Assembly: GCA_910585965.1 (NCBI GenBank)
Contig: CAJUHH010000014.1
Coordinates: forward strand, 1-64,000
DNA from: an uncultured Lachnospiraceae bacterium
GTDB lineage: Bacteria; Bacillota; Clostridia; Lachnospirales; Lachnospiraceae
Length of the DNA: 64,000 nt
Direction of reading: 5' to 3'
Made by a program: the position numbers and the translations under genes. The notes under the pieces were generated by a model. That model made no database searches. It saw only the letters and a list, made by a program, of their open reading frames with translations, and was not told the DNA's origin. Positions 24,617 through 34,140 of this stretch are shown piece by piece. Position 1 is the stretch's first letter; every line of letters begins with the position of its first letter.

Positions 24617-24660
24617 GTTTTGCGGCGAAAAGTTTTGCGATGAAAAGTTTTGCGACGAAA
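24616..24660 (+). repeat. Three tandem 15-bp repeats
   Basis: AGTTTTGCGGCGAAA, AGTTTTGCGATGAAA and AGTTTTGCGACGAAA follow each other directly (24616-24630, 24631-24645, 24646-24660). They touch the right end of the 64-bp repeat. Function unknown. Confidence 0.85.
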
Positions 24661-24697
24661 ACTGCAAGAAATACTGGAATTTTCCTTGCCGATGTGC

Positions 24698-24703
24698 TAT
24701 AAT
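24698..24703 (+). promoter_or_regulatory. Extended -10 promoter of tig
   Basis: TGCTATAAT gives a consensus extended -10 (TATAAT at 24698-24703). The -35 region, TGGAAT at 24675-24680, is weak but correctly spaced. Transcription would run into tig and perhaps the clp genes. Confidence 0.6.
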
Positions 24704-24781
24704 CGCCTAATGACTGTACTGATATAATTATTTTTCATAATAAACGGACAGATGGTTCATATAAGGAGGAAACGGATAAAA

Positions 24782-26068
24782 ATGAGCGTACAGGTGGAAA
24801 AATTAGAAAAAAACATGGCAAAACTGACGATTGAAGTATCTGCCGAAGAGTTGGAGAAAGCAATCGAGGGCGCTTATCGGAAAAATAAGAACAGCATCAG
24901 AGTTCCTGGTTTCAGGAAGGGAAAAGTGCCGAGGCAGATGATAGAGAGAATGTACGGAAAAGAAGTATTTTACGAGGATGCGATTAACGCGCTCATCCCT
25001 GACGCTTATGAAAAAGCGCTGGAAGAATGCGGAGAGGAGATCGTTTCTTCCCCGAAGATCGACGTGGAGCAGATAGAAGCGGGCAAGCCTTTTATTTTTA
25101 CTGCGGAAGTGGCGGTAAAACCGGAAGTAAGGCTGGGCAAGTACAAGGGCGTTAAGATCGATAAGATAGACGTGGAAGTTACTGACGAAGAAGTGGATGC
25201 GGAGATCGAAAGAGAACGCAATAATAATGCAAGAAACATTGTGGTGGAGGACAGGCCGGTCAAAGACGGCGATATGACGATCATTGATTTCGAAGGTTTT
25301 GTGGACGGCGTGGCGTTTGAAGGCGGCAAGGGAGAGGATTATCCCCTGACGATCGGTTCCGGCGCATTTATCCCTGGCTTCGAAGAACAGCTGGTAGGGG
25401 CTGAGATCGGCAAAGAAGTGGAAGTAAATGTCACGTTCCCCGAGAACTACCAGGCAGAAGAATTAAAAGGAAAAGACGCTTTGTTCAAATGCGTAGTAAA
25501 GGAGATCAAAGAAAAAGAGCTGCCGGAACTGGATGACGAGTTCGCGGGAGAGGTTTCCGAATTCGACACGCTGGCGGAGTATAGAGAGGACGTAAAGAAG
25601 AATCTGACGGAGAGAAAAGAAAAGAACGCGAAGGATGCGAAGGAAGATGCCGTGATCGACGCGATCATCAATGATTCCGATATGGAGATCCCGGAGCCGA
25701 TGGTGGAGACGCAGCAGAGACAGCTTTTGGATGATTTCGCCCAGAGGATGCAGATGCAGGGAATCAGTATGGAACAGTATTTCCAGCTTACCGGCAGCAA
25801 CTATGATATGATGCTGGAGCAGGTAAAGCCCCAGGCGGAAAAGAGAATCAAATCAAGGCTTGTTCTGGAAGCGGTAGTGGAAAAGGAAAATATCGAGGTT
25901 TCCGAAGAGGAATACGCGAAGGAAACGGAGAGAATGGCGGAGATTTACCAGATGGAAGCGGAGAAAGTAAGGGAAATGCTCGACGGCAAGGAAAAAGAGC
26001 AGGTGATGAACGATCTCGCTATTCGAAAAGCGATAGATTTTGTGGTAGAAAACGCGATAGAGAAATAA
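24782..26068 (+). CDS. tig: Trigger factor
   Basis: A 428-residue ribosome-associated chaperone and peptidyl-prolyl isomerase. The N-terminal domain carries the ribosome-binding loop region RVPGFRKGKVPRQMIERMYG, the FKBP-like domain includes GDMTIIDFEGFVDGVAFEGGKGEDYPLTIGSGAFIPGFEEQLVG, and the helical C-terminal arm contains ETQQRQLLDDFAQRMQMQG. Length is typical. ATG 24782 follows AAGGAGG at a rather long spacing (about 12). It opens the conserved tig-clpP-clpX-lon-engB block. A hairpin (CAATAAAA/TTTTATTG, 26081-26116) lies behind the stop. Confidence 0.96.
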   Translation: MSVQVEKLEKNMAKLTIEVSAEELEKAIEGAYRKNKNSIRVPGFRKGKVPRQMIERMYGKEVFYEDAINALIPDAYEKALEECGEEIVSSPKIDVEQIEAGKPFIFTAEVAVKPEVRLGKYKGVKIDKIDVEVTDEEVDAEIERERNNNARNIVVEDRPVKDGDMTIIDFEGFVDGVAFEGGKGEDYPLTIGSGAFIPGFEEQLVGAEIGKEVEVNVTFPENYQAEELKGKDALFKCVVKEIKEKELPELDDEFAGEVSEFDTLAEYREDVKKNLTERKEKNAKDAKEDAVIDAIINDSDMEIPEPMVETQQRQLLDDFAQRMQMQGISMEQYFQLTGSNYDMMLEQVKPQAEKRIKSRLVLEAVVEKENIEVSEEEYAKETERMAEIYQMEAEKVREMLDGKEKEQVMNDLAIRKAIDFVVENAIEK

Positions 26069-26190
26069 AATCTTATAAAACAATAAAAAATCTCTTAATT
26101 CAGAGTTGTTTTATTGCATAATCGATTTCTATGGACTATGATTATTTCAGGGCGGCAGAACCAGCCGGCCAGTACGAGGAGGAAATCAGT

Positions 26191-26787
26191 ATGAGTTTAG
26201 TGCCTTATGTCATAGAGCAGACGAGCAGGGGCGAGAGGTCTTATGATATTTATTCGAGGCTTTTAAAAGACAGGATTATCTTTTTAGGGGAAGAAGTGAA
26301 CGAAACTTCCGCAAGCATTATCGTAGCGCAGCTTTTGTTTCTGGAATCGGAAGACCCGGAAAAAGATATCCATTTGTATATCAACAGCCCGGGCGGCGTC
26401 ATTACGGCGGGGATGGCAATTTACGATACGATGAATTTTGTCAAATGCGACGTATCTACCGTCTGCATCGGCATGGCGGCGAGCATGGGGGCTTTTCTTC
26501 TTGCGGGCGGAGCGAAGGGAAAGCGTTTTGCGCTTCCCAATGCAGAGATCATGATTCACCAGCCAGCGGGCGGCGCCCAGGGGCAGGCTACGGAAATCGA
26601 GATTACGGCAAGGCATATCCTTGCTACGAAGGAGAAGATGGCAAGGATCATGGCGCAGAATACGGGGCAGGACTTTGAAGTGGTCATGGCGGATACGGAG
26701 AGGGATAACTGGAAGACTGCTGAAGAGGCGCTGAGTTATGGGCTTATCGATAAAATCATCGAGAACCATGCCAGCTTTGAAAAATAG
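26191..26787 (+). CDS. clpP: ATP-dependent Clp protease proteolytic subunit
   Basis: A 198-residue serine protease subunit that forms a tetradecameric barrel with ClpX or other unfoldases. The catalytic triad is visible: Ser98 in GMAASMGAF, His123 in MIHQPAGG and Asp172 in TERDNW. The start ATG 26191 (MSLVPYVIEQTSRGERSYDIYSRLL) follows GAGGAGG at eight bases and gives the usual length; the in-frame ATG 26131 has no site. The gene is followed after 26 bases by clpX. Confidence 0.97.
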   Translation: MSLVPYVIEQTSRGERSYDIYSRLLKDRIIFLGEEVNETSASIIVAQLLFLESEDPEKDIHLYINSPGGVITAGMAIYDTMNFVKCDVSTVCIGMAASMGAFLLAGGAKGKRFALPNAEIMIHQPAGGAQGQATEIEITARHILATKEKMARIMAQNTGQDFEVVMADTERDNWKTAEEALSYGLIDKIIENHASFEK

Positions 26788-26813
26788 GTAGAATGTAAAA
26801 GCAAGGAGAAGAC

Positions 26814-28067
26814 ATGGCTGGGAAGAATTCTGATGATATCAGATGCTCCTTTTGCAATAAAAGGCAGGAGCAGGTAAAGAAATTGATTGCGGGTCCGGCA
26901 GGAGTTTACATTTGCGACGAATGCGTGGAAATCTGCGCGGATATTATAGAAGAAGAGTATGAAGATGATCCGATAGAGGAAGAAATGGATATTAATCTTC
27001 TGAAACCGGTGGAAATCAAAGAATTTCTGGACGATTACGTGATCGGGCAGGAGGATGCGAAGAAAGTGCTGGCCGTATCCGTTTATAACCATTATAAAAG
27101 GGTAATGGCGCCGAAGGACAACGATGGGATAGAACTCCAGAAGAGCAATATTATCATGGTGGGGCCGACCGGTTCGGGCAAGACTTTCCTGGCGCAGACG
27201 CTGGCAAAGATTATTAATGTGCCGTTCGCTATTGCAGACGCTACTACTTTGACGGAAGCGGGTTATGTAGGCGAAGATGTGGAAAATATTTTATTAAAAT
27301 TAATACAGGCGGCTGACTACGACGTGGAACGCGCCCAGTACGGCATCGTTTATATCGATGAGATTGACAAGATCACGAAAAAAGGCGAGAATGTATCCAT
27401 TACCCGGGACGTATCCGGGGAAGGGGTACAGCAGGCTCTTTTGAAGATCGTGGAAGGAACGGTGGCGAGCGTGCCGCCCCAGGGAGGGAGAAAACATCCC
27501 CACCAGGAGCTGATCCAGATCGATACGACCAATATATTGTTCATTTGCGGAGGGGCATTCGACGGCTTGGAGAAAATCGTGGAATCCCGTCTGGATAGAA
27601 GCACGATCGGCTTTAATTCGGAAGTTACTTCCAAACATACAAAGGAGATCGGCGAACTGCTAAAAGAAGTGACGCCCCAGGATCTGGTAAAATTCGGTTT
27701 GATCCCGGAATTCGTAGGGCGCGTGCCGATTAATGTGACTTTGCAGGGCCTGGATCGGGATGCCCTTGTGAAAATTCTGAAGGAGCCTAAGAGCGCCCTG
27801 ATTAAGCAATACAAGAAATTGTTTGATTTTGACGGGGTGAGGCTGGACTTTGAAGAAGATGCAGTGGAGGCGATCGCGGATAAAGCTTTTGAACGCAAGA
27901 CAGGAGCGAGAGGACTCCGATCTATTATGGAAGACGTTATGATGGATGTGATGTACCGCATACCTTCGGATGAATCCATTATAAAGTGCGTAGTGACGAA
28001 AGGAGCTGTGGAAGGGACGAGCGAGCCTCTGATCATCCACAGGGAAGCGATGCGTCCGGCGAAATAG
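26814..28067 (+). CDS. clpX: ATP-dependent Clp protease ATP-binding subunit ClpX
   Basis: A 417-residue AAA+ unfoldase. The N-terminal zinc-binding domain is CSFCNKRQEQVKKL with later CDECVEIC, Walker A is GPTGSGKTFLAQTLA, Walker B is IVYIDEIDKI, and RDVSGEGVQQALLKI and the sensor-2 GARGLRS follow. It recognises tagged substrates and feeds them to ClpP. Start ATG 26814 follows AAGGAG. Length and order match other Firmicutes. Confidence 0.97.
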   Translation: MAGKNSDDIRCSFCNKRQEQVKKLIAGPAGVYICDECVEICADIIEEEYEDDPIEEEMDINLLKPVEIKEFLDDYVIGQEDAKKVLAVSVYNHYKRVMAPKDNDGIELQKSNIIMVGPTGSGKTFLAQTLAKIINVPFAIADATTLTEAGYVGEDVENILLKLIQAADYDVERAQYGIVYIDEIDKITKKGENVSITRDVSGEGVQQALLKIVEGTVASVPPQGGRKHPHQELIQIDTTNILFICGGAFDGLEKIVESRLDRSTIGFNSEVTSKHTKEIGELLKEVTPQDLVKFGLIPEFVGRVPINVTLQGLDRDALVKILKEPKSALIKQYKKLFDFDGVRLDFEEDAVEAIADKAFERKTGARGLRSIMEDVMMDVMYRIPSDESIIKCVVTKGAVEGTSEPLIIHREAMRPAK

Positions 28068-28081
28068 TGGTAATGGAAAGC

Positions 28082-28109
28082 AGAGTTGGCCGCCGGGCCA
28101 ACTCTTTTT
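28082..28109 (+). terminator. Terminator between clpX and lon
   Basis: AGAGTTGGCC (28082-28091) and GGCCAACTCT (28096-28105) pair perfectly around GCCG and run into TTTT. It lies 20 bp before lon, so lon may be partly uncoupled from clpPX. Confidence 0.85.
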
Positions 28110-28127
28110 GCAGGAAAGGAAAAGAAA

Positions 28128-30554
28128 ATGGGGAATACCGGTGTAAAACGAAATATGCCAGCAGTGGCATTACGGGGGATGGCGATACTGCCCCATACAA
28201 TCATTCACTTTGATTTGAGCAGGAAAAAATCGATAGCGGCTGTGGAACAGGCGATGGTGGAAAGCCAGAGGATCTTCCTTGTGGCCCAGAAGGAGACGGA
28301 CGCGGAAGAGCCTGGCTTTGAGGATGTTTATCCGATGGGGACGATCGCTCTGGTGAAACAGGTGATCAAGATGCCGAACCATATCGTCCGGGTCATGGTG
28401 GAAGGAATCCTGCGCGGGGAACTTCTCCGCTTTACGGATAACGACGCTTATCTGGAAGGGGAAGTGGAAGAGATCGAGGAAGACCTGAACCTACATGGAA
28501 CCGTACAAGAGGAAGCGATGATACGGCAGATCCGGGAATTGTTTGCCGGTTATGCGGCATTTTATCCGAGGACCGGAGCGGCTATGGAGCGCCATATCCA
28601 GGATATTGATGAATTAGGCTGCCTGTTGGATCAGGTGACGATCAATATGCCCTTGAATTATGAAAACAAGCAGGCAGTGCTTTCCGCAGTAGACCTGGAA
28701 GAGCGTTATGAAGTGCTGGCCGGGATATTGAACAGCGAGACGGAAGTAGCGAAGATTAAAGCGGAACTTTCCGAAAAGATAAGAGGAAGGGTGGAAAAGA
28801 ACCAGAAGGAATATCTTCTGCGGGAGCAGCTCCAGTTTATCCGTGAGGAGCTGGGGGAGGACAATTCTTTTTCTGACGCGGAGCAGTTCGAGGGAGAGCT
28901 TGGCAAGCTGAAGGCGGAAAAAGAAGTAAAGGAGAAGATTCAGAAAGAAATCGCCCGTTACCGCAGACTGTCCCAGAACAGTTCGGAAAGCGCGGTGGAA
29001 CGGGGGTATATTGAAACGCTGCTGGAGCTTCCTTGGAATAAACGGACGAAGGACAATATGGATATTCTGAAAGCGGAGGAAGTGCTGGAAAGAGACCATT
29101 ACGGGCTGAAGCAGGTGAAGGAAAGAATTCTGGAAGCTTTGGCAGTGCGCTGCCTGACGAAACAGGGGCAGTCGCCGATCCTTTGCCTGGTTGGGCCTCC
29201 AGGAACAGGAAAGACATCCATAGCCAAAAGCGTGGCTGAGGCTATGAACAGGAAATATGTGCGCATCAGCCTAGGAGGAGTACGGGATGAGGCGGAGATC
29301 CGGGGACACCGCAGAACCTATGTCGGAGCTATGCCGGGGCGGATTATTGCCGGGCTGAAACAGGCGGGGGTGAAGAACCCGCTCATGCTTCTGGATGAAA
29401 TCGATAAAGTGAGCAGCGACTATAAGGGGGATACTTCTTCGGCGCTGTTGGAGGTCTTGGATGCGGAGCAGAACAATAAGTTCAGGGACCACTATGTGGA
29501 GATTCCCGTGGATTTGTCAGAGGTGCTTTTTATTGCCACGGCCAATTCCACGGCAACGATTCCCAGACCCCTATTGGATCGTATGGAGCTGATCGAGGTC
29601 AGCAGTTATACGGCCAACGAGAAATTCCATATTGCCAGGGAACACCTAGCGGCAAAACAGTTTGAAAAAAACGGGCTGGATGACGGCAGGCTTTCGATCA
29701 GCGACAGCGCACTGAAGAAAATGATCGAATGCTATACAAGGGAAGCGGGCGTGCGCGACCTGGAGAGGAAAATCGGAAGCGTTTGCAGGAAAGCGGCAAA
29801 AGAGATTCTGCAAAAAAAGAAAGACTGCATAAAAGTGACTTCTTCCAATCTGGAAAAATATCTGGGCAAGGAAAAATACAGTACCAACAGGGTTAACGAA
29901 AAGGATGAAGTCGGAATCGTAAGAGGGCTTGCATGGACGAGCGTAGGAGGGGAAACGCTGCAGGTGGAAGTCAATGTGATGCCGGGAAAGGGAGAGATCG
30001 ATCTGACCGGGCAGATGGGGGATGTCATGAAGGAATCGGCGCTGACGGGCTTAAGCTATGTCCGTTCGGTCAGCGGGCAGTATGGAATCCCCAAGGATAT
30101 TTTCCGAAAGAACGATTTTCATATACATATCCCGGAGGGGGCCGTGCCGAAGGACGGGCCAAGCGCGGGTATTACGATGGCGACGGCTCTTTTATCCGCT
30201 GTTACGGGGATTGCGGTAAGGGCGGATCTGGCGATGACGGGAGAGATTACCCTAAGAGGCCGCGTGCTGCCTATCGGGGGTTTAAAAGAGAAGATCCTAG
30301 CGGCAAAGACGGCGGGGATTAAAACCGTGCTTGTGCCGAAAAAGAACGAGAAGGACATCGGGGAGATCGCGGGGGAAATCAAGACCGGGCTGTCCATCCA
30401 TTTAGTAGGGACTATGGAGGAGGTTCTGTCCTTTGCTTTGACTGAAAAGCCCTGGAAAGTGCATTCCCTGGAGGAAAAAGCTCCTGGGGAAAAGCATTCC
30501 AAAGAAAAGGCATCCAAAGGGAAAAACGGGAAAGGAAATAAGAATGGTAATTAA
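28128..30554 (+). CDS. lon: ATP-dependent Lon protease
   Basis: An 808-residue LonA protease degrading abnormal and regulatory proteins. Domains in order: N-terminal substrate-binding domain beginning MPAVALRGMAILPHTIIHF, AAA+ domain with Walker A GPPGTGKTSIAKSVAEA and Walker B LMLLDEIDKV, and the C-terminal serine protease with PKDGPSAGITMATAL (catalytic Ser) and GGLKEKILAAKTAG (catalytic Lys). A lysine/serine-rich tail (HSKEKASKGKNGKGNK) extends beyond the protease domain. ATG 28128 follows AAAGGAAAAG. The 3' end overlaps engB by 11 bp. Confidence 0.96.
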   Translation: MGNTGVKRNMPAVALRGMAILPHTIIHFDLSRKKSIAAVEQAMVESQRIFLVAQKETDAEEPGFEDVYPMGTIALVKQVIKMPNHIVRVMVEGILRGELLRFTDNDAYLEGEVEEIEEDLNLHGTVQEEAMIRQIRELFAGYAAFYPRTGAAMERHIQDIDELGCLLDQVTINMPLNYENKQAVLSAVDLEERYEVLAGILNSETEVAKIKAELSEKIRGRVEKNQKEYLLREQLQFIREELGEDNSFSDAEQFEGELGKLKAEKEVKEKIQKEIARYRRLSQNSSESAVERGYIETLLELPWNKRTKDNMDILKAEEVLERDHYGLKQVKERILEALAVRCLTKQGQSPILCLVGPPGTGKTSIAKSVAEAMNRKYVRISLGGVRDEAEIRGHRRTYVGAMPGRIIAGLKQAGVKNPLMLLDEIDKVSSDYKGDTSSALLEVLDAEQNNKFRDHYVEIPVDLSEVLFIATANSTATIPRPLLDRMELIEVSSYTANEKFHIAREHLAAKQFEKNGLDDGRLSISDSALKKMIECYTREAGVRDLERKIGSVCRKAAKEILQKKKDCIKVTSSNLEKYLGKEKYSTNRVNEKDEVGIVRGLAWTSVGGETLQVEVNVMPGKGEIDLTGQMGDVMKESALTGLSYVRSVSGQYGIPKDIFRKNDFHIHIPEGAVPKDGPSAGITMATALLSAVTGIAVRADLAMTGEITLRGRVLPIGGLKEKILAAKTAGIKTVLVPKKNEKDIGEIAGEIKTGLSIHLVGTMEEVLSFALTEKPWKVHSLEEKAPGEKHSKEKASKGKNGKGNKNGN

Positions 30555-31140
30555 GAACGTAAATTTAGAGACAGTCTGCGGCATTACGAGCAAGATGCCG
30601 GAGAATTCGCTGATAGAATTTGCCTTTGCGGGAAAAAGCAACGTGGGGAAGTCTTCGCTGATTAACGGGCTGATGAACCGTAAATCCTTGGCTAGGACAA
30701 GCGCCCAGCCGGGCAAGACCCAGACGATCAACTTTTATAATATCAATGAACAATGCTATTTTGTGGATCTGCCGGGGTATGGTTACACCACAGCCAATGT
30801 GAACGTAAAGGAACAATGGGGGAAAATGGTGGAGCGTTATCTGCGCCGGACGAAAATGCTGAAGCTGATCTTCCTGTTAGTGGATATCCGCCATGAGCCA
30901 TCGGCCAACGATAAGACGATGTATGAATGGATGGTGCATTACGGCTTCCAGCCGGTCATCATTGCCACGAAACTGGATAAAATTAAGAGAAGCCAGGTGG
31001 AGAAGCAGGTAAAGGCCATAAGGACCGGACTGCAGGCCGGAAAAGATGCTGTTATTATTCCTTGGTCTTCCATGACGAAGCAGGGGAAGGAAGAAATTTA
31101 TGCGTTGATGGACCAATATCTGGAACGGAGTAGCTTATGA
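30544..31140 (+). CDS. engB: Ribosome biogenesis GTPase EngB/YsxC
   Basis: A 198-residue TrmE-Era-type GTPase needed for large ribosomal subunit assembly. G1 is GKSNVGKSSLINGL, G2 includes SAQPGKTQTINFY, G3 is VDLPGYGY, G4 is ATKLDK, and G5 WSSMTKQGK. It starts inside the end of lon and its last four bases overlap the next gene, indicating a coupled operon. Confidence 0.96.
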   Translation: MVIKNVNLETVCGITSKMPENSLIEFAFAGKSNVGKSSLINGLMNRKSLARTSAQPGKTQTINFYNINEQCYFVDLPGYGYTTANVNVKEQWGKMVERYLRRTKMLKLIFLLVDIRHEPSANDKTMYEWMVHYGFQPVIIATKLDKIKRSQVEKQVKAIRTGLQAGKDAVIIPWSSMTKQGKEEIYALMDQYLERSSL

Positions 31141-32345
31141 AACCATTGCGTAAGACATATATAAAAGTATTGATGAATCTGGGGATCGCATTGCTGATTT
31201 TGATGCTGATTGTTTTTCTTCTGCCGAAAGCGCTCTTGTTTTTCATGCCTTTTGTGATCGGATGGATCATTGCGCTGATTGCGAATCCGCTGGTGCTTTT
31301 TTTTGAAAACAAGCTGAAGATCAAGCGGAAGGCGGGAACGGCGTTTGTCATTATTGCGGTGATCGCGCTGGTAGTATTGGCGGGATACCTGATCGGCGCG
31401 AAGGTTGTAAAGGAAACGGTAGGGCTGATCAATGAGCTGCCCATGATGTGGGATGCCCTGGAAGAGGACTTCCGCACTATCGGCAAAAATATGGATATTT
31501 TGTACAGCCGCTTCCCGGAAGAAGTGCGCAATACGATTTCGGGCATCGGGGAGCAGATGGAAGGCCTTGTAGGGGATCTTGTGGGCAGGGCTGGAACGCC
31601 GACGATCGAGGCGGTGGGGAATTTTGCAAAAAATCTCCCTACGATATTGATCGGAGTCATTATGTGCCTTTTGTCGGCTTATTTCTTCGTGGCGGAAAGG
31701 GAATATTTGTCTGTCAGGGTGAAGAGCTGTATACCCGAAGCGGTCGTTTACCATTGGAATTTGATGTCACGCAGCTTTAAGCGGGCGGTGGGCGGTTACT
31801 TTAAAGCCCAGTTCAAGATCGAGGTATGGATGTATCTTCTTTTGGTACTGGGGCTTTGGATTTTGAAAGTGAATTATGCTTTCCTGATCGCGCTCGGGAT
31901 CGCTTTTCTGGATTTCCTGCCGGTGTTCGGCACGGGTACTGTGCTGATGCCCTGGGCTGTCATCAAGATCCTTAGCGCGGATTATAAGATGGCGGTGGGC
32001 CTGCTGATTATATGGTGCGGCGGCCAGCTGGCACGGCAGATCATCCAGCCGAAGATCGTGGGGGACTCGATCGGCGTACCTCCTATACCGACTATATTCC
32101 TGCTGTTTATCGGCTACAAGGTGGCGGGGGTATTCGGCATGATCGTGGCGGTGCCTATCGGTATTATTTTTGCCAATATGTATGAGGAAGGCGTATTCGA
32201 CACGACGAAGAACAGCATAAAAATATTGCTGGCGGGCATTAACAATTTCCGGCGACTGGACGAAGAGGACATGGCGGTAGTGGAAGAGTACGAGAGATAC
32301 CAGAGGGAAAAAATCGAGGAACAGGAAAAGAAGGAAATCATGTAG
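31137..32345 (+). CDS. AI-2E family membrane protein (YtvI-like?)
   Basis: A 402-residue polytopic protein of the AI-2E/UPF0118 family, about eight membrane helices, with the long soluble stretch after the third helix and the conserved PVFGTGTVLMPWAVIKI and IQPKIVGDSIGVPPIPTIFLLFIGYKVAGVFGMIVAVP segments. In sporulating Firmicutes a branch of this family is the sporulation protein YtvI, a reasonable possibility here given the length and the organism; transport of autoinducer-2 should not be assumed. The C-terminus is highly charged (EEYERYQREKIEEQEKKE). The start overlaps the engB stop (ATGA). Confidence 0.82.
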   Translation: MKPLRKTYIKVLMNLGIALLILMLIVFLLPKALLFFMPFVIGWIIALIANPLVLFFENKLKIKRKAGTAFVIIAVIALVVLAGYLIGAKVVKETVGLINELPMMWDALEEDFRTIGKNMDILYSRFPEEVRNTISGIGEQMEGLVGDLVGRAGTPTIEAVGNFAKNLPTILIGVIMCLLSAYFFVAEREYLSVRVKSCIPEAVVYHWNLMSRSFKRAVGGYFKAQFKIEVWMYLLLVLGLWILKVNYAFLIALGIAFLDFLPVFGTGTVLMPWAVIKILSADYKMAVGLLIIWCGGQLARQIIQPKIVGDSIGVPPIPTIFLLFIGYKVAGVFGMIVAVPIGIIFANMYEEGVFDTTKNSIKILLAGINNFRRLDEEDMAVVEEYERYQREKIEEQEKKEIM

Positions 32346-32415
32346 AGCTGCAAAGAGACATGGCAGCAAGGGAAAAAGACCAGTTTTCCGGCAAAAGAAA
32401 GGTATGGTTATCGGG

Positions 32416-33399
32416 ATGAAAGTGATAGTATATAGTTGCAGGGAATTCGATGAGAAGGAGTTGTTTGTACAGTACGGCAGGGAGATGGGGATTGAGCTGG
32501 TTCTCTGCCCGGATCCGCCTTGCATGGAAAATGTAAAGCTGGCGGAGGGAAGCGATGGCATTGATATTCTTACATCCCAAATGACCAGGGAGCTGCTGGC
32601 GGCATATAAAGAGGCGGGCATTCGGTATTTGGTGACGCGCACGATCGGTTATGACCATATCGATATGGATGCCGCGAAAGAGCTGGGGATCACAGTGGCC
32701 AACGCGCCTTACGGCCCCCATGGAGTGGCGGATTATGCAGTGATGCTGATCCTCATGTCTATACGGAAGATGAAAAGGATCATGGAACGCACGAATATCC
32801 AAGATTATACTTTGAAGGGCATCCAGGGGCGGGAGCTGAAAGATATGACTGTCGGCGTGGTCGGCACGGGAAGGATTGGAAGAACGGTCATCGAAAATTT
32901 ATCCGGTTTTGGATGCAAAATGATTGCATATGACCTGGTGGAAAATCAAGGGGTGAAAAAGTACGCGGAATATGTTACACTGGAAGAAATATGGAGGCGG
33001 GCGGATATCATTACCCTGCATGCGCCTCTTACGGATGAAAACTGCCACATGATAGGGGCGGACACGATCGCCAGAATGAAAGACGGCGTGGTGATCGTCA
33101 ATACGGCGCGGGGAGGCTTGATCGATTCCCAGGCGCTGATCGCCGGGATCGAGTCCGGGAAGATCGGCGCGGCCGGCCTGGACGTGGTGGAGAACGAGTT
33201 TGAGCTTTATTATTATGACAGGAAGTCGGATGTATTGCATAACAGGGAACTGGCAGTTTTAAGAGGGTTCCCGAACGTAACAGTAACGCACCATATGGCG
33301 TTTTATACCGATGAGTGCGTAAGGACAGTAGTCAGGGATTCCCTGGCGGGGTGCAGATTGTTTGTAGAAGGAAAGAAAAATCCCTGGGAGGTCGCATAA
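32416..33399 (+). CDS. D-lactate dehydrogenase-like 2-hydroxyacid dehydrogenase
   Basis: A 327-residue D-isomer-specific 2-hydroxyacid dehydrogenase that probably interconverts pyruvate and D-lactate with NADH. The Rossmann motif is VGVVGTGRIGRTVIENLSGFGC, and the catalytic residues are Arg in NTARGG, Glu in DVVENE and His in VTHHMAFYT. The LdhA/VanH subgroup is the closest by eye. Start ATG 32416 gives the usual N-terminus MKVIVYSC; ATG 32404 is an in-frame alternative, and neither has an ideal ribosome site. A VanZ-like gene lies two genes away, but no Ddl-type ligase or VanX is present, so this is not a glycopeptide-resistance cluster. Confidence 0.87.
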   Translation: MKVIVYSCREFDEKELFVQYGREMGIELVLCPDPPCMENVKLAEGSDGIDILTSQMTRELLAAYKEAGIRYLVTRTIGYDHIDMDAAKELGITVANAPYGPHGVADYAVMLILMSIRKMKRIMERTNIQDYTLKGIQGRELKDMTVGVVGTGRIGRTVIENLSGFGCKMIAYDLVENQGVKKYAEYVTLEEIWRRADIITLHAPLTDENCHMIGADTIARMKDGVVIVNTARGGLIDSQALIAGIESGKIGAAGLDVVENEFELYYYDRKSDVLHNRELAVLRGFPNVTVTHHMAFYTDECVRTVVRDSLAGCRLFVEGKKNPWEVA

Positions 33400-34140
33400 T
33401 TGCGTAACATAAGAGTAATACTTCAATATGAAGGAACGAGATATCAGGGCTGGCAGAGGCAGGATAGCACGGACAACACGATCCAGGGAAAGCTGGAAGC
33501 GTTGCTCGGCAGGATGTGCGGGCATGAAGTGGAAGTCATTGGTTCTGGAAGAACGGATGCCGGGGTCCACGCCTATGGACAGACGGCCAATTTCCATATC
33601 GAAACGCAGATGGGACTTCAGGAAATCATGGATTATATGAATCGGTATCTGCCGGAGGATATTGCCGTTGTCGATATCAAAGAGGTATCGGAACGCTTCC
33701 ACAGCAGACTGAATGTAAAAGGAAAGATTTACCAGTACCGGGTGATAAACAGCGGCGTTCCACATATATTTGATAGAAGGTATGTCCATGTGGTGGAAGA
33801 AGAACTGGATATGGACGCGATGAAGCGGGCAGCGGAAGTATTATGCGGGACCCATGATTACCGGGCGTTTACGTCTAATAAAAGGAGCAGGAAATCCACC
33901 GTGCGTACTGTGGATTCCATTTCTATCGAAAAAAGGGGAGACGAGATTCGGTTTACTTTCCGGGGAAACGGCTTTTTATATCATATGGTTCGAATTATGA
34001 TGGGAACCCTGCTGGAAGCGGGGCTTCACAAAAGAGACGCGGCACAGATAGCGGGACTGCTGGAAGCAGGAACGAGGGAAGAGGCCGGTTATCTGGCGCC
34101 TGCCAAGGGATTAGCTTTGGTGGAGGTTTTTTATTCGTGA
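33400..34140 (+). CDS. truA: tRNA pseudouridine(38-40) synthase
   Basis: A 246-residue TruA that makes pseudouridine at positions 38-40 of the tRNA anticodon arm. The catalytic aspartate is in IGSGRTDAGVHAYGQ, and the RNA-binding and fold motifs LQYEGTRYQGWQRQ and FRGNGFLYHMVRIMMGTLLEAG are present. The start is TTG 33400, directly after the preceding stop codon and eight bases after GGGAGG. The stop overlaps the next start by GTGA. Confidence 0.95.
   Translation: MRNIRVILQYEGTRYQGWQRQDSTDNTIQGKLEALLGRMCGHEVEVIGSGRTDAGVHAYGQTANFHIETQMGLQEIMDYMNRYLPEDIAVVDIKEVSERFHSRLNVKGKIYQYRVINSGVPHIFDRRYVHVVEEELDMDAMKRAAEVLCGTHDYRAFTSNKRSRKSTVRTVDSISIEKRGDEIRFTFRGNGFLYHMVRIMMGTLLEAGLHKRDAAQIAGLLEAGTREEAGYLAPAKGLALVEVFYS

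Noticed and set aside
26131..26190. Longer ClpP start
   Set aside because: No ribosome site at 26131; ATG 26191 has GAGGAGG at eight bases and gives the family's N-terminus.
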